64,000 nt of DNA, taken from positions 3,917,239-3,981,238 of the forward strand of contig SSNP01000015.1 of NCBI GenBank assembly GCA_006937955.1, written 5' to 3'. Both the position numbers and the translations under genes were made by a program. This document shows, piece by piece, positions 31,825 to 45,405 of the stretch; positions within the stretch are counted from its first letter, which is position 1; every line of letters starts with the position of its first letter. This DNA comes from Pachypanchax playfairii. Its lineage: Eukaryota > Chordata > Actinopteri > Cyprinodontiformes > Aplocheilidae. A model generated the notes under the pieces. The model was given only the letters and a program-made list of their open reading frames with translations. It did no database searches and was not told the origin of the DNA.

Positions 31825-34800
31825 ATGGAGGAGGGCTCTGAGGTGATGGAGGACATTGTGTTTCGAGGAGTTGAGTTTTCTGTGAAGATAGAGTTGGACA
31901 ATAATTTGCTGATAGTAGAAATCTCTGATTCAGTCACAGCGGATCAGTGGCGGGCAGAGTTTGATCCGGCATGTAAGTGGCATTTATAAATGTCATCACG
32001 TGGACACTGTGTGTATTTTATACTGCTACACTTTTTTCCTTTTCTCCTCAGATATCGAAGACCTCACTCGCAAAACTGGCAACTTCAAACAGTTTCCAAT
32101 TTTCTGTAGCATGTTGGAATCTGCTGTCAGGAAGGTAATTTCTGTAGTTCCTGCACTTTAGTGAACATTTAGTGGTTGAATGAATGTTCACAAATTCAAT
32201 AAAAAGACTTGGGCAGATTTGCTGGAGGCTGTTCGCTGGTGAGGAAGCTCATTCATGGGAGTTCAGGGTTTCCACTTGAGCAGGAGATGTTCAGTAATCC
32301 CGAACTGTCGCCTTCTCGTTGAGTTACAGTGACAGGAGCCTGGAAGAAAACATGAACACTGCTAAACAGTTAGACATGAGTACATCCTGGGATTTAATGT
32401 TTCAGGTCATGCAAGAACATTCACATTGGCGGTCGAAGCATTTATGACTAAAGAATAAGTCGCAAATCATTTTGGGAAAATATAATCAGCTAAAACTTAT
32501 GCTTCTTTTGTCTCTGATCAAATCTCAATGCTGCACATTCATTAGAACATCACTGTTATAAGTACCTTATAAATCTGAATGTTTATTTATACTCATCAAA
32601 GGGATTTTCCTAAAAATGTGTTTATTACATTGGCTTTTACTTCCTCTCCTGCAGACAAGTGATTCAGTGACACTTGACCTTCTGACTTATGCTGATCTGG
32701 AGCTGCTACGCAACAGAAAAGCAGGAGTGATCAGTCGTCCTCGTGGCCATCAGCAGTCATCTGCTCTCACTTCCAAAAGATACCTCATCCTTATATATAC
32801 TGTAGAGTTTGACAGGTTTGTATGTGTTAGAGTTTCTGAATTGTAGGGATGGACAATTAAACCCAAAATCGCACTAAAAATTGCCCAAAACCCAGAGTTA
32901 CAGTGCACTTTACTACCACCCAGTGGTTGTGTTAGCAGTGCGCCACACCCAGACACCTTAAGTGAAAAACCCTGCTGCTGATTAAAACATAATTTATATA
33001 TTGTAATTATTCTTTGAATATATGCAAATTCTTGTCCTTCCCTACTTTATTTACATCAAAAGTACAGTACCGTATCCTCATTTACATATTTGTTTGTAGA
33101 AGAGCTGTTTTGATTGGCTGACTGTTGTGCGTTTGTAGGATACACTATCCGTTACCGTTGCCGTATGTGGGGAAGCCTGACCCAGCTACCCTTCAGAAGG
33201 AGATCAGAGCGCTCCGGGGTGAGATCAGCTCTCTCACTTCCCACGGAGTTAATAAATCAGCAGATCTAGAAATACAGCGGCTACGACAAGAGTAGGTAGC
33301 GTTTAATCTTTCTGGATTGAAAGAAAGGTAAGTTGGACTTTCTTAATCCAAACTACTGCTTTTATTTTCCAAGGCTGGCTGTAGTAAAAGAAGAGAAGGA
33401 AGCCATGGCCAAAGTGCTGGAGCGACTGCAGATGGGTGGGAGTGGTTCTTCGGCCGGGCGAGAGGACTGGAGAATCAGAGATGTGGTGAGGACGCTGGAG
33501 GAACAGCTCGTTAAGGAAAGGGCCAAAAGTCAGCGGTCGACAAGCAAGAGGTGCCAAGAGCAGCGACTCCTGATGGAGCAGGTGACCTGGTTCTGGATAA
33601 GATCTCTGTTCTTTAGCTGCTGGTGGTAATCGTCCTCCTTTCTTTCATAGCTGGAGGAGCTGAGAGCATCAGAGTGCGCTCTTCGTGTTCGTGTCAAAAG
33701 TCTCACCAATGAACTGGCGTTACTCCGGAGAGGGTTAGACAATCTAAGCGCGTACTATACCTTTTACTTTCTCTCTCTTTCTATTGGTTCACTTACTTTA
33801 ATTGCAGATTGAATATTTGATATCTGAATGTTATTCACTCATCGAGCACCTTTGGTCTTGCTGTGACCACAGCAGGTTGACTCCTGTGTCAGGTCACATC
33901 AGTTCTCGAGTCAACGAGGACGTCTATCGCTCTCTTTCCCGAGAGAGGACGTCTGGCTACGGGACAGCCAGAGCTCGGTCCGGTTCTAGAGAACGGATGG
34001 AGGACAGTCGGCATAGATCAATAGAAAGAGGAAGAAGAGCGGACTCTTCAGGACCACGGGCTCACATACCCGGACCATCACCTTCACCCACCGGTACGAG
34101 TACTGCTCATCACAAGCTTGAAGTAGATCCAGTTTTTATTTTATCATCATCAGTCAGATGTGTAACTCTTCACATTCTGATGGTGTAGGGTCCAGGGTGC
34201 CCCGCTTTGACCCGACCGCTTACATCCAGGACCGGCAGCGCAGACAGAAAGAGGCAGAACTCAAAAAGTTGGTTCTTGTTTAAGTTCCTACAACAAGTGT
34301 AGATGCCGCAGATGTGTAAATCAGTATCTTCTACTCTGGTTTCTGTCAGACAGCGAAAGGTGCGGAGGGACATGCTGGCATCACCCATCATTCCCGAGAG
34401 AGGCCGCTCCAGATCCAGAGAGGTCTATCCTCAGGTGGTCCGGTCCGGCAGCAGAGGCAGGAGTCTGTCCATGGAGCGCAGAGGCAGCAGGAACTCCTCT
34501 GAGAGCTCGTTAGTGGATATGGATGAAATGGCCAAACCTCTGATCAGGTACTCGAGTTCCACCGAAAGATTCTGTGATGCGTCTGCCAGTTATTTTATCG
34601 TTTCTTTTTCTCCCGTGTGCAGGGGAAGAAAACAGATGTACAACGGACCTAATGTGAGTAATCAGCATCGTTTTCTGCTCCTTGAAGCCTTTTTTAAAAC
34701 TTATTCTGTTTATTTTTAATTTGACAAGCTCATAAATACAAGTAAAACTCATTCATCTGTTTCACAGTTTTTTTTAGACATTTTTGAACAATCTTGAGGC

Positions 34801-35247
34801 ACTTATTGATTTAGATCATTGTTTTTTAACATAATATCTTTGGTTGTGGTTAAAACCCTCATTTCTCAACACAAACTGGTTTTAGTTTAAAACTGCGACA
34901 TGAAAGATGATCTGAATTTTTGTAAAGAATGCAGGACCTTTCATTCAGTTTGCAGTAAACAACAACACCAATGAGTCTGATGCCTGATTGTTATATTTAT
35001 GTATTTTAGTCTCGAGGCCTTATGACCAGAAAACCATTATGCAGCACTCCAACTCAGAGAAGGAAGAACAAAGGTAACTCGTTTAGTTCTATATGTTTGT
35101 ATCAGGCTAGAAATGAAATCATCTAATCACCATCTTGTGCTCTGAACCTCAGAGAGCTCTGTAGATACGGGCGCTGAGCTGTCAGAGATTGATGCGAGGC
35201 TGCAGGCACTTCAGGAGTACATGAGGGATCTGGACACAGGACACTGA
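31825..35247 (+). CDS. ccdc61: Coiled-coil domain-containing protein 61 (centriole/basal-body protein), 12 coding exons
   Basis: Coding exons: 31825-31972, 32052-32134, 32655-32815, 33139-33291, 33374-33581, 33651-33733, 33873-34093, 34189-34267, 34350-34547, 34623-34653, 35010-35073, 35153-35247. They sum to 1524 nt (507 residues plus stop) with consistent phases. The N-terminal globular head (DIVFRGVEFSVKIE, EDLTRKTGNFKQF, LDLLTYADLELLRNR, SKRYLILIYTVEFDR, HYPLPLPY) is characteristic of CCDC61/VFL3, an XRCC4-superfamily fold. Residues about 155-280 are coiled coil. A Ser/Arg-rich basic tail follows (SRERTSGYGTARARSGSRER). Known of the family: it acts at centrioles and basal bodies in filament orientation and spindle function. 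A noncoding first exon probably ends at 30651. ATTAAA at 35505-35510 is a likely polyadenylation signal. Confidence 0.93.
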
Positions 35248-37645
35248 CCCGCTGCTCGGACTCAAACCTGTGATCAGAACACAGCGTGGCACTCAGGACA
35301 CCTGAACGAGGAGCACAGCTTGAATCAAACATGAGTGTTTCCCAGATTATGAGTTCAGGTAAAGGACTGGATCTGCAGGAAACTCCAGACATCACTGTGA
35401 AGGTCATGTGACCGTTTCTGTAAACTGTAATTACTCATTTTTAAATATTCTGATTTTGTAACCAATTAACTTAAATGGGACTTTTTTATGTAACATTTTT
35501 CTTTATTAAAGTCAAACTGATGCTTAAATATTTGTTTATGTTTGGCAAACGTTTTAATTTCACCCATAAAATGCAGATTAATAATTTCTATTAATTCTAA
35601 ACAATTGAATCAACAGTTTGGATTTGGACTTGAAGCAAATGAATCATTTAGTTTTTCATAAAACTGAACATGAAACTGAGGTTTTCTTTAGGATTAAGGT
35701 CAGATTATCTGTTATTTATTCTGTGATGCTTATAGGAATAAATAGAACTGTTGTTTCTCCCCCAGTGCATGCTGGGAAAGTCTCCCAAGAGGAAAAAGCT
35801 AATAAAGCATCTGCATGTTTCTAGAAGTAGGTGTCAACAGTCAACGCTGCCAAAGCTGAAACACTTGTTGAAAGTTATTGGTGCATTTTTATGTTCTAGT
35901 TCACCTCATTAAAGTTATTCTCATTTTGAAACTTAAATAAGAATTTTTAGGTTAAACCAGCATGTTTACCTGAACTGTTTCCATAATCACAAGTGACTTT
36001 TTTATGGTAGAAAAAATGGCCAATTTTTAATATTTTTTATAAAATTGTAAACATTGTTTCTCCTGTCTGCCTTTTGTATCTCCTTAAAGATAAAAATGAT
36101 AAGAAACATCCTGAGTGAAGTTTTCTGTTTGTGTCGGTGATTCTGAGGGAAACATGGTGATTTTACGGAGCTGCACTTGTTTTTAATGGACAGCATCCGA
36201 ACCCGAACAGCTGCCGTGTTCTCAGCTGGATTCTCACCATGGAAACCGTTCAGGGGTTTCTCCTATAAAGGAGTGTTTAGACAAAAAAAAAATCAATGAA
36301 ATTAACAATATTCTTGAAAAGGGGACAAAATAAAAGTGTCTATATCACAATTTCAAGTTCCTAAATTTTTAAATTCTTAAAGCTTTTCCAGACTCAAATT
36401 TTCAGATATTTTCAGTCAGTTTGGGGGCAAATTTTAAATTTTTAGGGAAAAATATTTGCCTCGACCACAATGACCCGTACAAATGCATCATTCTTACAAA
36501 TCTCCTGTTTCCTGCGAAATCTGGAGTTCATGGAAGCGAACACTGTTTCCTACAGGAAGTTGTTACGGCTGCTGCATAAACAACTTGATGAATTCTTGAG
36601 AATAAGGTGATTTTCTGCTGTACGCTGGCTGCAGAGTTCTTGTTCTTGTCATGAAAAACGAAAAGTAGCTTTCTGGAAACAGTTTTTTGTTTTGATCTAT
36701 TTTATATCCTTTTAAAAATAAACAGTTCTCCACAGTTTAGCGTTTGTAGCGCACTCGCAAACATTGGTAAGGGTCATTGTCACCGAGGCTTAAGGACACC
36801 TAAAGGTGGTGTCTCAGACGTCCCACCAGGAGGACACATCAGGGCAGACGCAGGTCTCACTGGAGAGCTTTTATCTTGCAGCTGATGGAGGGAGGTCTGC
36901 TGATCTCTGCTGACGTCTCACTCCTTCAAATAAAAACACGAGTCTATAAATACAACAAGGAACTCATTTAAAATCCATTCTTTAATTTCTTCTATTTAAT
37001 ATAAGGTTTTAATCACAATCAACAATAAAACAAGATATTATTCTACAACGTTACATCAACAGTTAGATGCTCACCCACTCCATCTTTAAACAAAGGCACT
37101 CAGCACATTGGAGCAATTCTGTTTTAGAAATTCTAGTTTTTGTCTTATCAAAAATAAAATGGAGAACAGAGTCTGGAAACCTAAACATGTTTCCATCCTC
37201 AAACTTATACAGACATAGAAAGTACTAAAATCTAATTCCACGATTTACAGCTTTGATCCCTCGCCTTTAGTTGAAAACCATTACTGCACTTTTCTCATGT
37301 TACTTTCTATAAATTGTCACTTGATGAATAAAAAAATGTGAATTTATTACAAGAGCATATAAAGTATTAATTAAACCACAAAACTTTAAGGCAAACACAA
37401 TAAACTACTAGAATTACAACCAGCGATTTAAAAGCAAGTCCGTTGTAGATTAATTATATTTTTATCAATTAAAGTGCAGAGTCAGACTAAAGCTATCAAA
37501 GCTATCCAGGTTGAAATGTGTTGGGATTATATTCCATAAACAAACTCGCTGGACTTTTCCAGTCCATCACAGATAAAATAAGGCCTCTCTGATGTGACAA
37601 ACCATCACAGTTTCTCTCTGATATATAAAGGCACAGATTTCCTTC
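35248..37645. other. 3' untranslated regions and spacer between convergent ccdc61 and atrx
   Basis: The ccdc61 3' untranslated region reaches about 35530. The atrx 3' untranslated region has a minus-strand AATAAA at 37348-37343, about 300 nt past its stop. The middle is AT-rich with no gene or clear mobile element. Confidence 0.6.
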
Positions 37646-38881
37646 TCATGTCTGTCCAGGCTGGTTGGTGGCGTTTACAGATGTGGCCATCACGTTTCTT
37701 TGATTGTTGAATATGGCCTGAATTCTGAGCGTCAGCTGTGGAGAGACACGGTTTGAATTCGAGGAAAAGCTGTTGGCACATATGCAAAGACGTTTAAACA
37801 AGCTGCTTACCGATTGTTGCTGCGTCAGAGCGTCTCGATAAAAAGCCTGTGCAACGTCCCGCCTCTTATCGTCAAACTGTTTCCAATCCTCAGCTTTCTT
37901 CTGCAGCACGGCTTCAGGCAGGAAAGGATACTGGTGTCGCTGTAGGATGAAAAATAATAAATCAAGTTCACATTTTTTCCCCCATCAGCTGTGAAAACTA
38001 GTTTATTTTATCGATATAAGAAAAGTTCTTCACATTAGCTCAGACATTTTGGCAAACTTTGAAGGAAAATCTCTGTATATCTTCTTTAAAGTCCCTCACC
38101 AGCTGCTGCTTGTAGTCCTCGATCGTGTAGGACCGAATCCTCTGCAGCATCATGAATGCCGTCGATACATTTGATCTGCTTCTGTTCAGCATTTCCTGCA
38201 AAGTTCAATTCAATGTATTTCATTTGATCCGAATCAGCAGCATTTAAAAGAATGACGTGTTTCTCTTTTATTTATTTCGTTTTACCAGCAGCTGCTCGTT
38301 GGTCTTCTGGTCCAACGTGTCTTGGCTGGAACTGACCGCGAGGGTTGCTGAGTTTGACTGGTGAAAAACACAAATACAGCAATAAGATAAAAACATAGAA
38401 TGTCAAACACAATAGAGATACAGCTGTTTATTTTTATACAGGCGTGACATTTAGTAAGTCTTGTACCTCGGCTTCATACTCAGCCCACGCAGCTTTGCGC
38501 TCCGCCTCACTGAGCTCCTCCTCTTGTTTGTGATCTAGAAGAGACTCGTGCTCGTGGTACGACACTATCTGGTCTTTACAGGTCTGCAGCAGCTGTGCAA
38601 GGACGTTATCCTGACAAAGGACAAAACCACAAATGTTACTGCAAAGTTTCTGCTTGTCAATGTGGGAATAAAAAAAGCAGTGAGGTCACCTTTGGTAAAA
38701 TAGGGGTGGGTCTCTTGGTTTTCTTGGAGTTTGGGTCATCGAGCAGATCCGGCTCAAACGTGTAAAGTTCAGTCAGTTCGTTGAGAGTAAAGTGTCTCTC
38801 AATCTGCTGCTGATCCACCACTCTGAAGGAGAGAGACTGCTTAGTCACCTGCCGCTCATAGATCTTCTCCTCCATGGTGCC
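37646..38881 (-). CDS. atrx: atrx exons 30-35: C-terminal region
   Basis: Exons: 38881-38690, 38610-38467, 38357-38286, 38195-38100, 37939-37811, 37735-37646, all phase 0. Exon 30 (EKIYERQVTKQSLSFRVVDQ, then RHFTLNELTELYTF) and exon 31 (HEHESLLDHK, AAWAEYEAE) match ATRX closely. After EYEAE the sequence diverges: there is no match to the mammalian segment that normally follows. A short Ser-rich exon, an EMLNRSRSNVSTAF exon and RHQYPFLPEAVLQKKAEDW lead to the end at NQPGQT. The Gln-rich, Pro-rich mammalian C-terminus is absent. Confidence 0.85.
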
Positions 38882-41800
38882 CTGAAGATGAGACAACTCT
38901 GTAAATCCAGAATCACGGACATTTTCTCAACAGACTTTGATTTGAAAACAAATATTTCAAAAGTAATATTAAGATCTTCATTCCAACAAAAGTTTTTTCT
39001 GATAATGAGCAAAACTTTTCATCAAAAACCACATTAAAGGCATTTTAAAGACCAAATTCATTGTATTATTTTTGCGAGAGACACCTGAAGTCTGGACTGT
39101 TTACCTGAGCTAAAAAGCGATACACAAACACTTTTTTGAGCTGACCGAAGCGATACACTCTGTATATGCTCTGTATGTCGTACGAGGGATTCCACGACGC
39201 ATCAAAGATGATCACCCTGTTCGCTGCCACCAGGTTGATGCCAAGTGATCCAGCTCGCGTTGAAATGAGAAACAATCTGCCACTAAAATAAAAGTCAAAT
39301 GAGAATAAAAGCGACTCTGATTTACATTCTGTTCCAGTTTTATTTCAGTCTCGTTCCTACCGGGTATTGGCTGGATGATTGAACTCATCAACCCATTTCT
39401 TTCTTAACAAAGTGCTGGTGGAACCATCGAGGCGGTAGTAATCCACATTTTTAATCCAGCTGCCCGCTGTTAAAACAAGCACAAAAAAATGAGATAAAAG
39501 ACACAAATCTCAATAAATCCATCCTAGTTTTCTAAATATACCTTTAACTGATGATGCTGGGTCTCTAGCACGGTGAGAAGCCTGAAGGAAATCCTCAATT
39601 AGATCCAATGTGATCAAAGACTGACTGAACACAAGCCTAAAATGATAAAAACCGATTAGTAAACACAACTCAGAAACTTTTAAAGTTTAAAAATATTGAT
39701 AAAAATCCTACACTTTATCATCCAGGTCTTCAGCCATTCGGAGGACCTCAAACAAAAGAACCATCTTCCCAGAATGCTCCAGGATTTTGGCGTCGCTTTC
39801 AGACAGCAGATTCTTGTACCAGCCTTCAGTTTGACTGTTGGCTGATTTCACTCCTGCAGACAGAAGAAACTGTCGTAAACACGCTGACGACGAGCTGCAA
39901 GGCTGCAGCCGAGTGACTCATCCTGTAATACCTTCAGCCGTTGGAACATCTCTGGGTGAATCAACCATCATTGAACTGTTTCCACCGTCAGTCACTTCTT
40001 TCAGTCCACTGCAGCACCAACAACATCAACACAACTAATTATAAAAAATGCTGTTTAACATAGAAAAGTTAGAGACGTAACAGATGATACAAGGAGCACG
40101 TGTTACCTCTCAGCCATGATGGTCTCTACATTCATCAACTGAGCCACCGTATTAACTTGAGTCTTCGTCTTAAAATGTTTCTGTGAAAAAACACAATCGA
40201 CATATTAAATGTAAATGTACAAATTAACACAAAATCTGATTATTAGAACTTTGAATAAAAGTTTCATTGCTGCAAATACTGCAGTTACACACAGAGCTGC
40301 TTCTTATTACTAATAATATTATATAAAACAACTTTCTATGGAACTTAGACTGATGCCTGATGACCTTCTTTTGTTTGCTGAGATCGCTGAGCTGAAGGCA
40401 CCACGGATGAGTCCAAATCCAACCGAGGACCTGGAAATCTTTAAAGAGGTTTGCACCGACCCTCAGCTTAGTGCTGCTGGCCCCAGAACCCCCACCTGTG
40501 TACACAAACTAATCAATCATATGTTCATTACTCTTCTTTTACACGTATTTTAATAAGACATGTACTTACTGGAGACATGGTCGAGATAGTATCGATATAG
40601 TTTGTACTGAAGGGGGGTGATCCTCACTGCCAGCACATACTCGTGTTTGGGAGGCAGAAACTGGGTCAGCTCTGAGTAATCCTTTCTCTAGAAAAAAGAT
40701 GAAAACCTGGAATGTAAAAAACACAACGAACAGCCTCCAGATGTTGTTATTGAGTTTTTTTTTACCTGCACACATCCAGCCAACATTTCATGAAGCACAT
40801 GTGCTCGTTTCTTCATGACCCTGACGTCTTTCGGGGTGGAGTCAGCACACTGGCCGTTCTGTATGGGGTTGATGAAGCGGTTCCGGAACTCACTCAGAGA
40901 ACCCAGTAGATTCTTCTTGATGAAACTGACCATGCAGTGGTCTGCAGGAACATAAACACGCCTACTGTTAGTGGACTGTATTGGTCTGGCTCCCATTAGA
41001 GGTGTTGACTCTAAAGGTGTAAGTCAACATCTTGATATCGAAGATTTTCCACATAAATAGAAAATACAACTGAAAGACAATCAGCTGATTCTTCTCTCGT
41101 TCAGTGGAATAAAAACCTACATTGACCTACATTCAACAAGGTTGTTCTGAAGAGGAGTCCCCGTTAGCACCACTCTTCTCTGGGTCTTGATTGCATTCAT
41201 GGATTTGGAGATTCTGGAACCTTCGTTACGTAGAACGTGTCCTTCATCGCAAACTACAATATCTGGACCTGAAAAAAAACAACTTATGAACCAAGAAGTG
41301 ACACAAAAGTCTGAAAATATTTTAAAAACAGAAGCAGTTTTTGAACCTGGATCCAGTAATGTGCTCTTTAACTCTTTCTTCATCTCGTCATTGTTGATGT
41401 TATTACCCTGAGACAGGATGCGGTACATTTCATACCCCATTATCATCACACCTCCGTCTCCCTGCCACCTCTGCAGCGCTCTGAGTCGTTCTACAGGATA
41501 CTTTATTGTAGTCAGCTCCTTAACCTGGAACACATTTTAATGTTTTAACTGTAACAGTATTTGGAAGAGCCAAAGACGTACCTTTATTTTTCCTTCTTCA
41601 TACCTTGACCTTATCATCTCTGATGTTGTCCTGCCATTTCTTGAACTCGCTGACCCAGTTGAGGATGGTGTTCAGTGGACACACGACCAACGCTGTTCTG
41701 AATTTAAGGTTGGATGAAAGCAGCACTGTGTGAAGGAATGCTACCACCTATAGAACACGACAGTGAAGGCAACAGCATGAAACTTTCAGTGAGCACTCTG

Positions 41801-42255
41801 TGATTTGATTTTATTTCATCTGAGAAAAAAAAAAAAGAAAAGAAGACTCAATCTTGACCTGCAGAGTCTTCCCCAGACCCATGCAGTGAGCGAGTATACA
41901 GCCTGATCCCGGAGAAGAGTTGGCCTTCTTCACAGACTCACAGCAGCTGTCCCAAATAAACTGGACACCTATTTAACGACAAAAAATACACATGTATAAA
42001 AGTAAAACTCATATCTGTATTAGTTGAGTTGAAAACAATGTTCATTGTTGTTTAAAGAGAACATAAACTAACCGTCCACCTGGTGAGGCTTCAGTCTGGT
42101 AACCAGGTTTCTGTGCACCTGAACAAGTGGGTTTTTGGTCTCTTCATCCTGATCCAAGATCAGCTTGGTTGTGATGGGACACACCACTTGAGACAGTTCA
42201 TCCTCTATTTCAATTATCTTTAGAAAAAACACAATCAGAATTTTTTTCTTTCTCA

Positions 42256-42308
<53 letters not shown>

Positions 42309-45300
42309 TTTTCCTTACAAACATTTAAAGCAGATTTTCTCATACCTCTCTCCTGTCTTCCATCTGTTGATCCCTGCTTGCCAAACGTTTGCGTCTCTCT
42401 TCTTCTTCTCTGAGAGCTTCCTGAGTCTCAGCCCGCAGATTCTCATCCTCGATAATTTTTCGGATTTTTCTGCGTCCTTTGGGAGTTGTTTTACAATCAC
42501 TGTTGTTCTCTTCAGCGTTCTCGTCACAGCTCTGCTCAAATTCAGAGCGATACAAGCAATGACACAACAAATTCCCACAGGAGGATGTCTGTGTTTTTCA
42601 AATTAAAGGTATCAGAGGTGAGTGAGCTTCAGTAATAACAATGGCTTCAGCTGTTACCTTTTCACTGCAGGAGTCGGACAGCCATATGCATTGGTCTTGT
42701 TTCTTCAGTTTGTAATTAGAAGTCTCCTCCTTTTCATGTGTCTCTGAACTGGTGCAAAATTAAAAAAAAAAAAAAAAACAGAGTATAAGAAACACATTAA
42801 TTATGTTAAACTGCAAAAAATACTCTTAATTTACTGCAAGTTTCAGTAAAATGTATCTCCTACAGCAGTGGTATGTATGGTTCCTGAATGTATAGAGATA
42901 CATTTTATTGTTGTAAATTAAATATAGGTAGTAAATCAATCCAGAGTAAATCTGTTTTTAAAAAGTTACAAATTAACCTTTTATGCGCCAAAGTCACAGA
43001 ATTATCCCGGTAAAGAGAGTATCTTTTTTAATAGAGAGAGAGAAATGGAGCTTTTTACTGTTCACCTTATTTTTATGTAAAAATAATTAAAAGTCATATA
43101 ACATGAATTGAGTAGTTTCCCTTTATTTCTCATTGTTTTAAAGTTGCAACATTATGACAATATAGTAAAAGAATATGATCCCTATGATCAAACACTGGTG
43201 CTGAAAAAGGTTAAACTGCATGTAATTAGTCTCAGACTATTATTAATAACCCGTAGCAGAAAAAGCTCAACTGACTTTAACCTAAATCTTGACACATTAG
43301 GCCCATAAAAACCAAAAATGGTGAGATTTAAGAGAAGCAATCAATCACTTAATTGGCCTTCCAGCTGTATTGTATTCATTGTTAAAGCCGTTTCCTGTTG
43401 TTCATTGTTACCGATGCTGTTTGAAGTGAACGTACCTCTGGAAAACATCTTCAGCAGCCTCATCCTCAGACTCACTCAGCTCCTCGCTCATCTCCTCATT
43501 TTCACTGTCCTCACAACTGATGGCTTCACTCTCACTACCAGCTTGACAGGATGAAATCACACATTAAAGCAGAAATATCCCTTTTTCAGGTTTCATGAGG
43601 TTTTTAGGTTTGCTTACAGTTCAGTCGATTCCTTTTGCCTCTTCTTTTATTCTGCTTTTCAGCTTCATTCTCAGGCTCCGCCTCTTTTCTTGGTGCTCCC
43701 TCATCTAACGTGAGTTTGTGGCGAAGAAGATGGTGCCGTGACTTGGGCTCATCAGTCATGCTGTCAGATGACTCTGAAACCATGTCTTCTCCTGGAGCAG
43801 AGATATAATCTATCACTTCCTCTCCTCTTTTAATCCAGATTAACACATTTCACAAAAACTAGACCAATAGAAAACTGCACAAGATGAAACTACTCACCAT
43901 ATTCACTTGTTCCAATATCCCCATTGCTTTGTTTGACCTCCATCTCACTGTTGGACTGATCTTCTTCCTCCTGAGTTTCATCATCCGATGTAATTTCATC
44001 ATCCGAGGAGTAGTTGGCTTTAATTTGGGCCAATAGCATTTTCTTAGCGATTCTTTCAAAAGTAAAAGAGAAGGAAAGGCACCTGAAGTTCATTTTATAT
44101 TTAATGACATCATTTTCAGCTAGATATTGTTGTCTTTGAAGGCAAAATTACAAATTATTAAACAATTATTAGAAAACAGAATCATTAGTTGTTGAACAGG
44201 TGCCTTTGGTTTAGACATTAATCAAACGGAATAAATTCAGATTATTCATGAAAGACTTTTGGTGATGCAGCAATGTAAAGCTCTAAAACACCTATATTTC
44301 AAAATAAAAGCATAAAAGATAAAAAAGAGACTGAGACATTTTTAAAAGTAAAAATTTATTACAACAAATATTAAAAAACAAGAAAACAAACAAAAATAAC
44401 ACAATCTTCTTGCTTCCCATAGTTTGTTCTGTTTTTTTTTTCCAAGTGAAATGTTAATGACACTGATTTGTAAAGCAGAAAGTAACAAAATAATTCAATT
44501 TGCTAATTAAAAAAAGCACAAAAACAAAAAGTAAAATACAGAGAATTTCATTTAAATACTCACTCTGATGATAAAATAAAATATTGGTAATTACGGTAAA
44601 ATGTTACACTTTTACATAAAGTATGACTGTTTTACAAATGATAAAGCATCATATTTTAAACACTTAGTGTCCAGAAGCATGAAAATATGAACAGTTAATA
44701 AAATATGTGCAAGTACTCCAGCAGTTACTCATGATAACTGAGAGTCAGACAGTATTGTGACAGGCTCAGTTTGAGTTTATTTACGACATTCTTCATAAAC
44801 ATTTCCATGATACTGATCTGATTTTTCATGCAGGTCTGAGAAACATTACTGTAATTTTCACAGCTGTGAAATCTGACGTCCAGTTTACTGCAAAAAAGAA
44901 TATTATCTGATACTAAGTTTGTTAGCAGAAGTAAAAGAATGAGCACCTTTGATTTGTTTGAGTTCATAAAAATAAAGAAAATTCAACACTAACTGTAAAC
45001 ACTCAGAAATAACAAACGGCATGAATTTGCCGTAATTACTACTGACGACTGTAAACTGTCATTCTGAAGCGATTTAACCATCGTTCTCAGATTTAAGCTA
45101 AAAAGAAACTACAAGTTGAGATTTACATTTCTGCTGACCATTTTTATCAACAATAAGTTGCACTCATCGACGTAAAAAATCTAGACCGGGCATCTCCATG
45201 GCAACGTCCCATTCATTAACATCGAAGGGGCGGGACTTAGGATTTATACTCGAACCAGCCACTAGGGGAGCCTGGATTGCTTCTGCTTCGACTTCTGGGT

Positions 45301-45360
45301 TCCATCACAGCATCTAGTTTTTTATTATCTATGTCGATGGTAGCACTACTACTACTGCTG

Positions 45361-45405
<45 letters not shown>

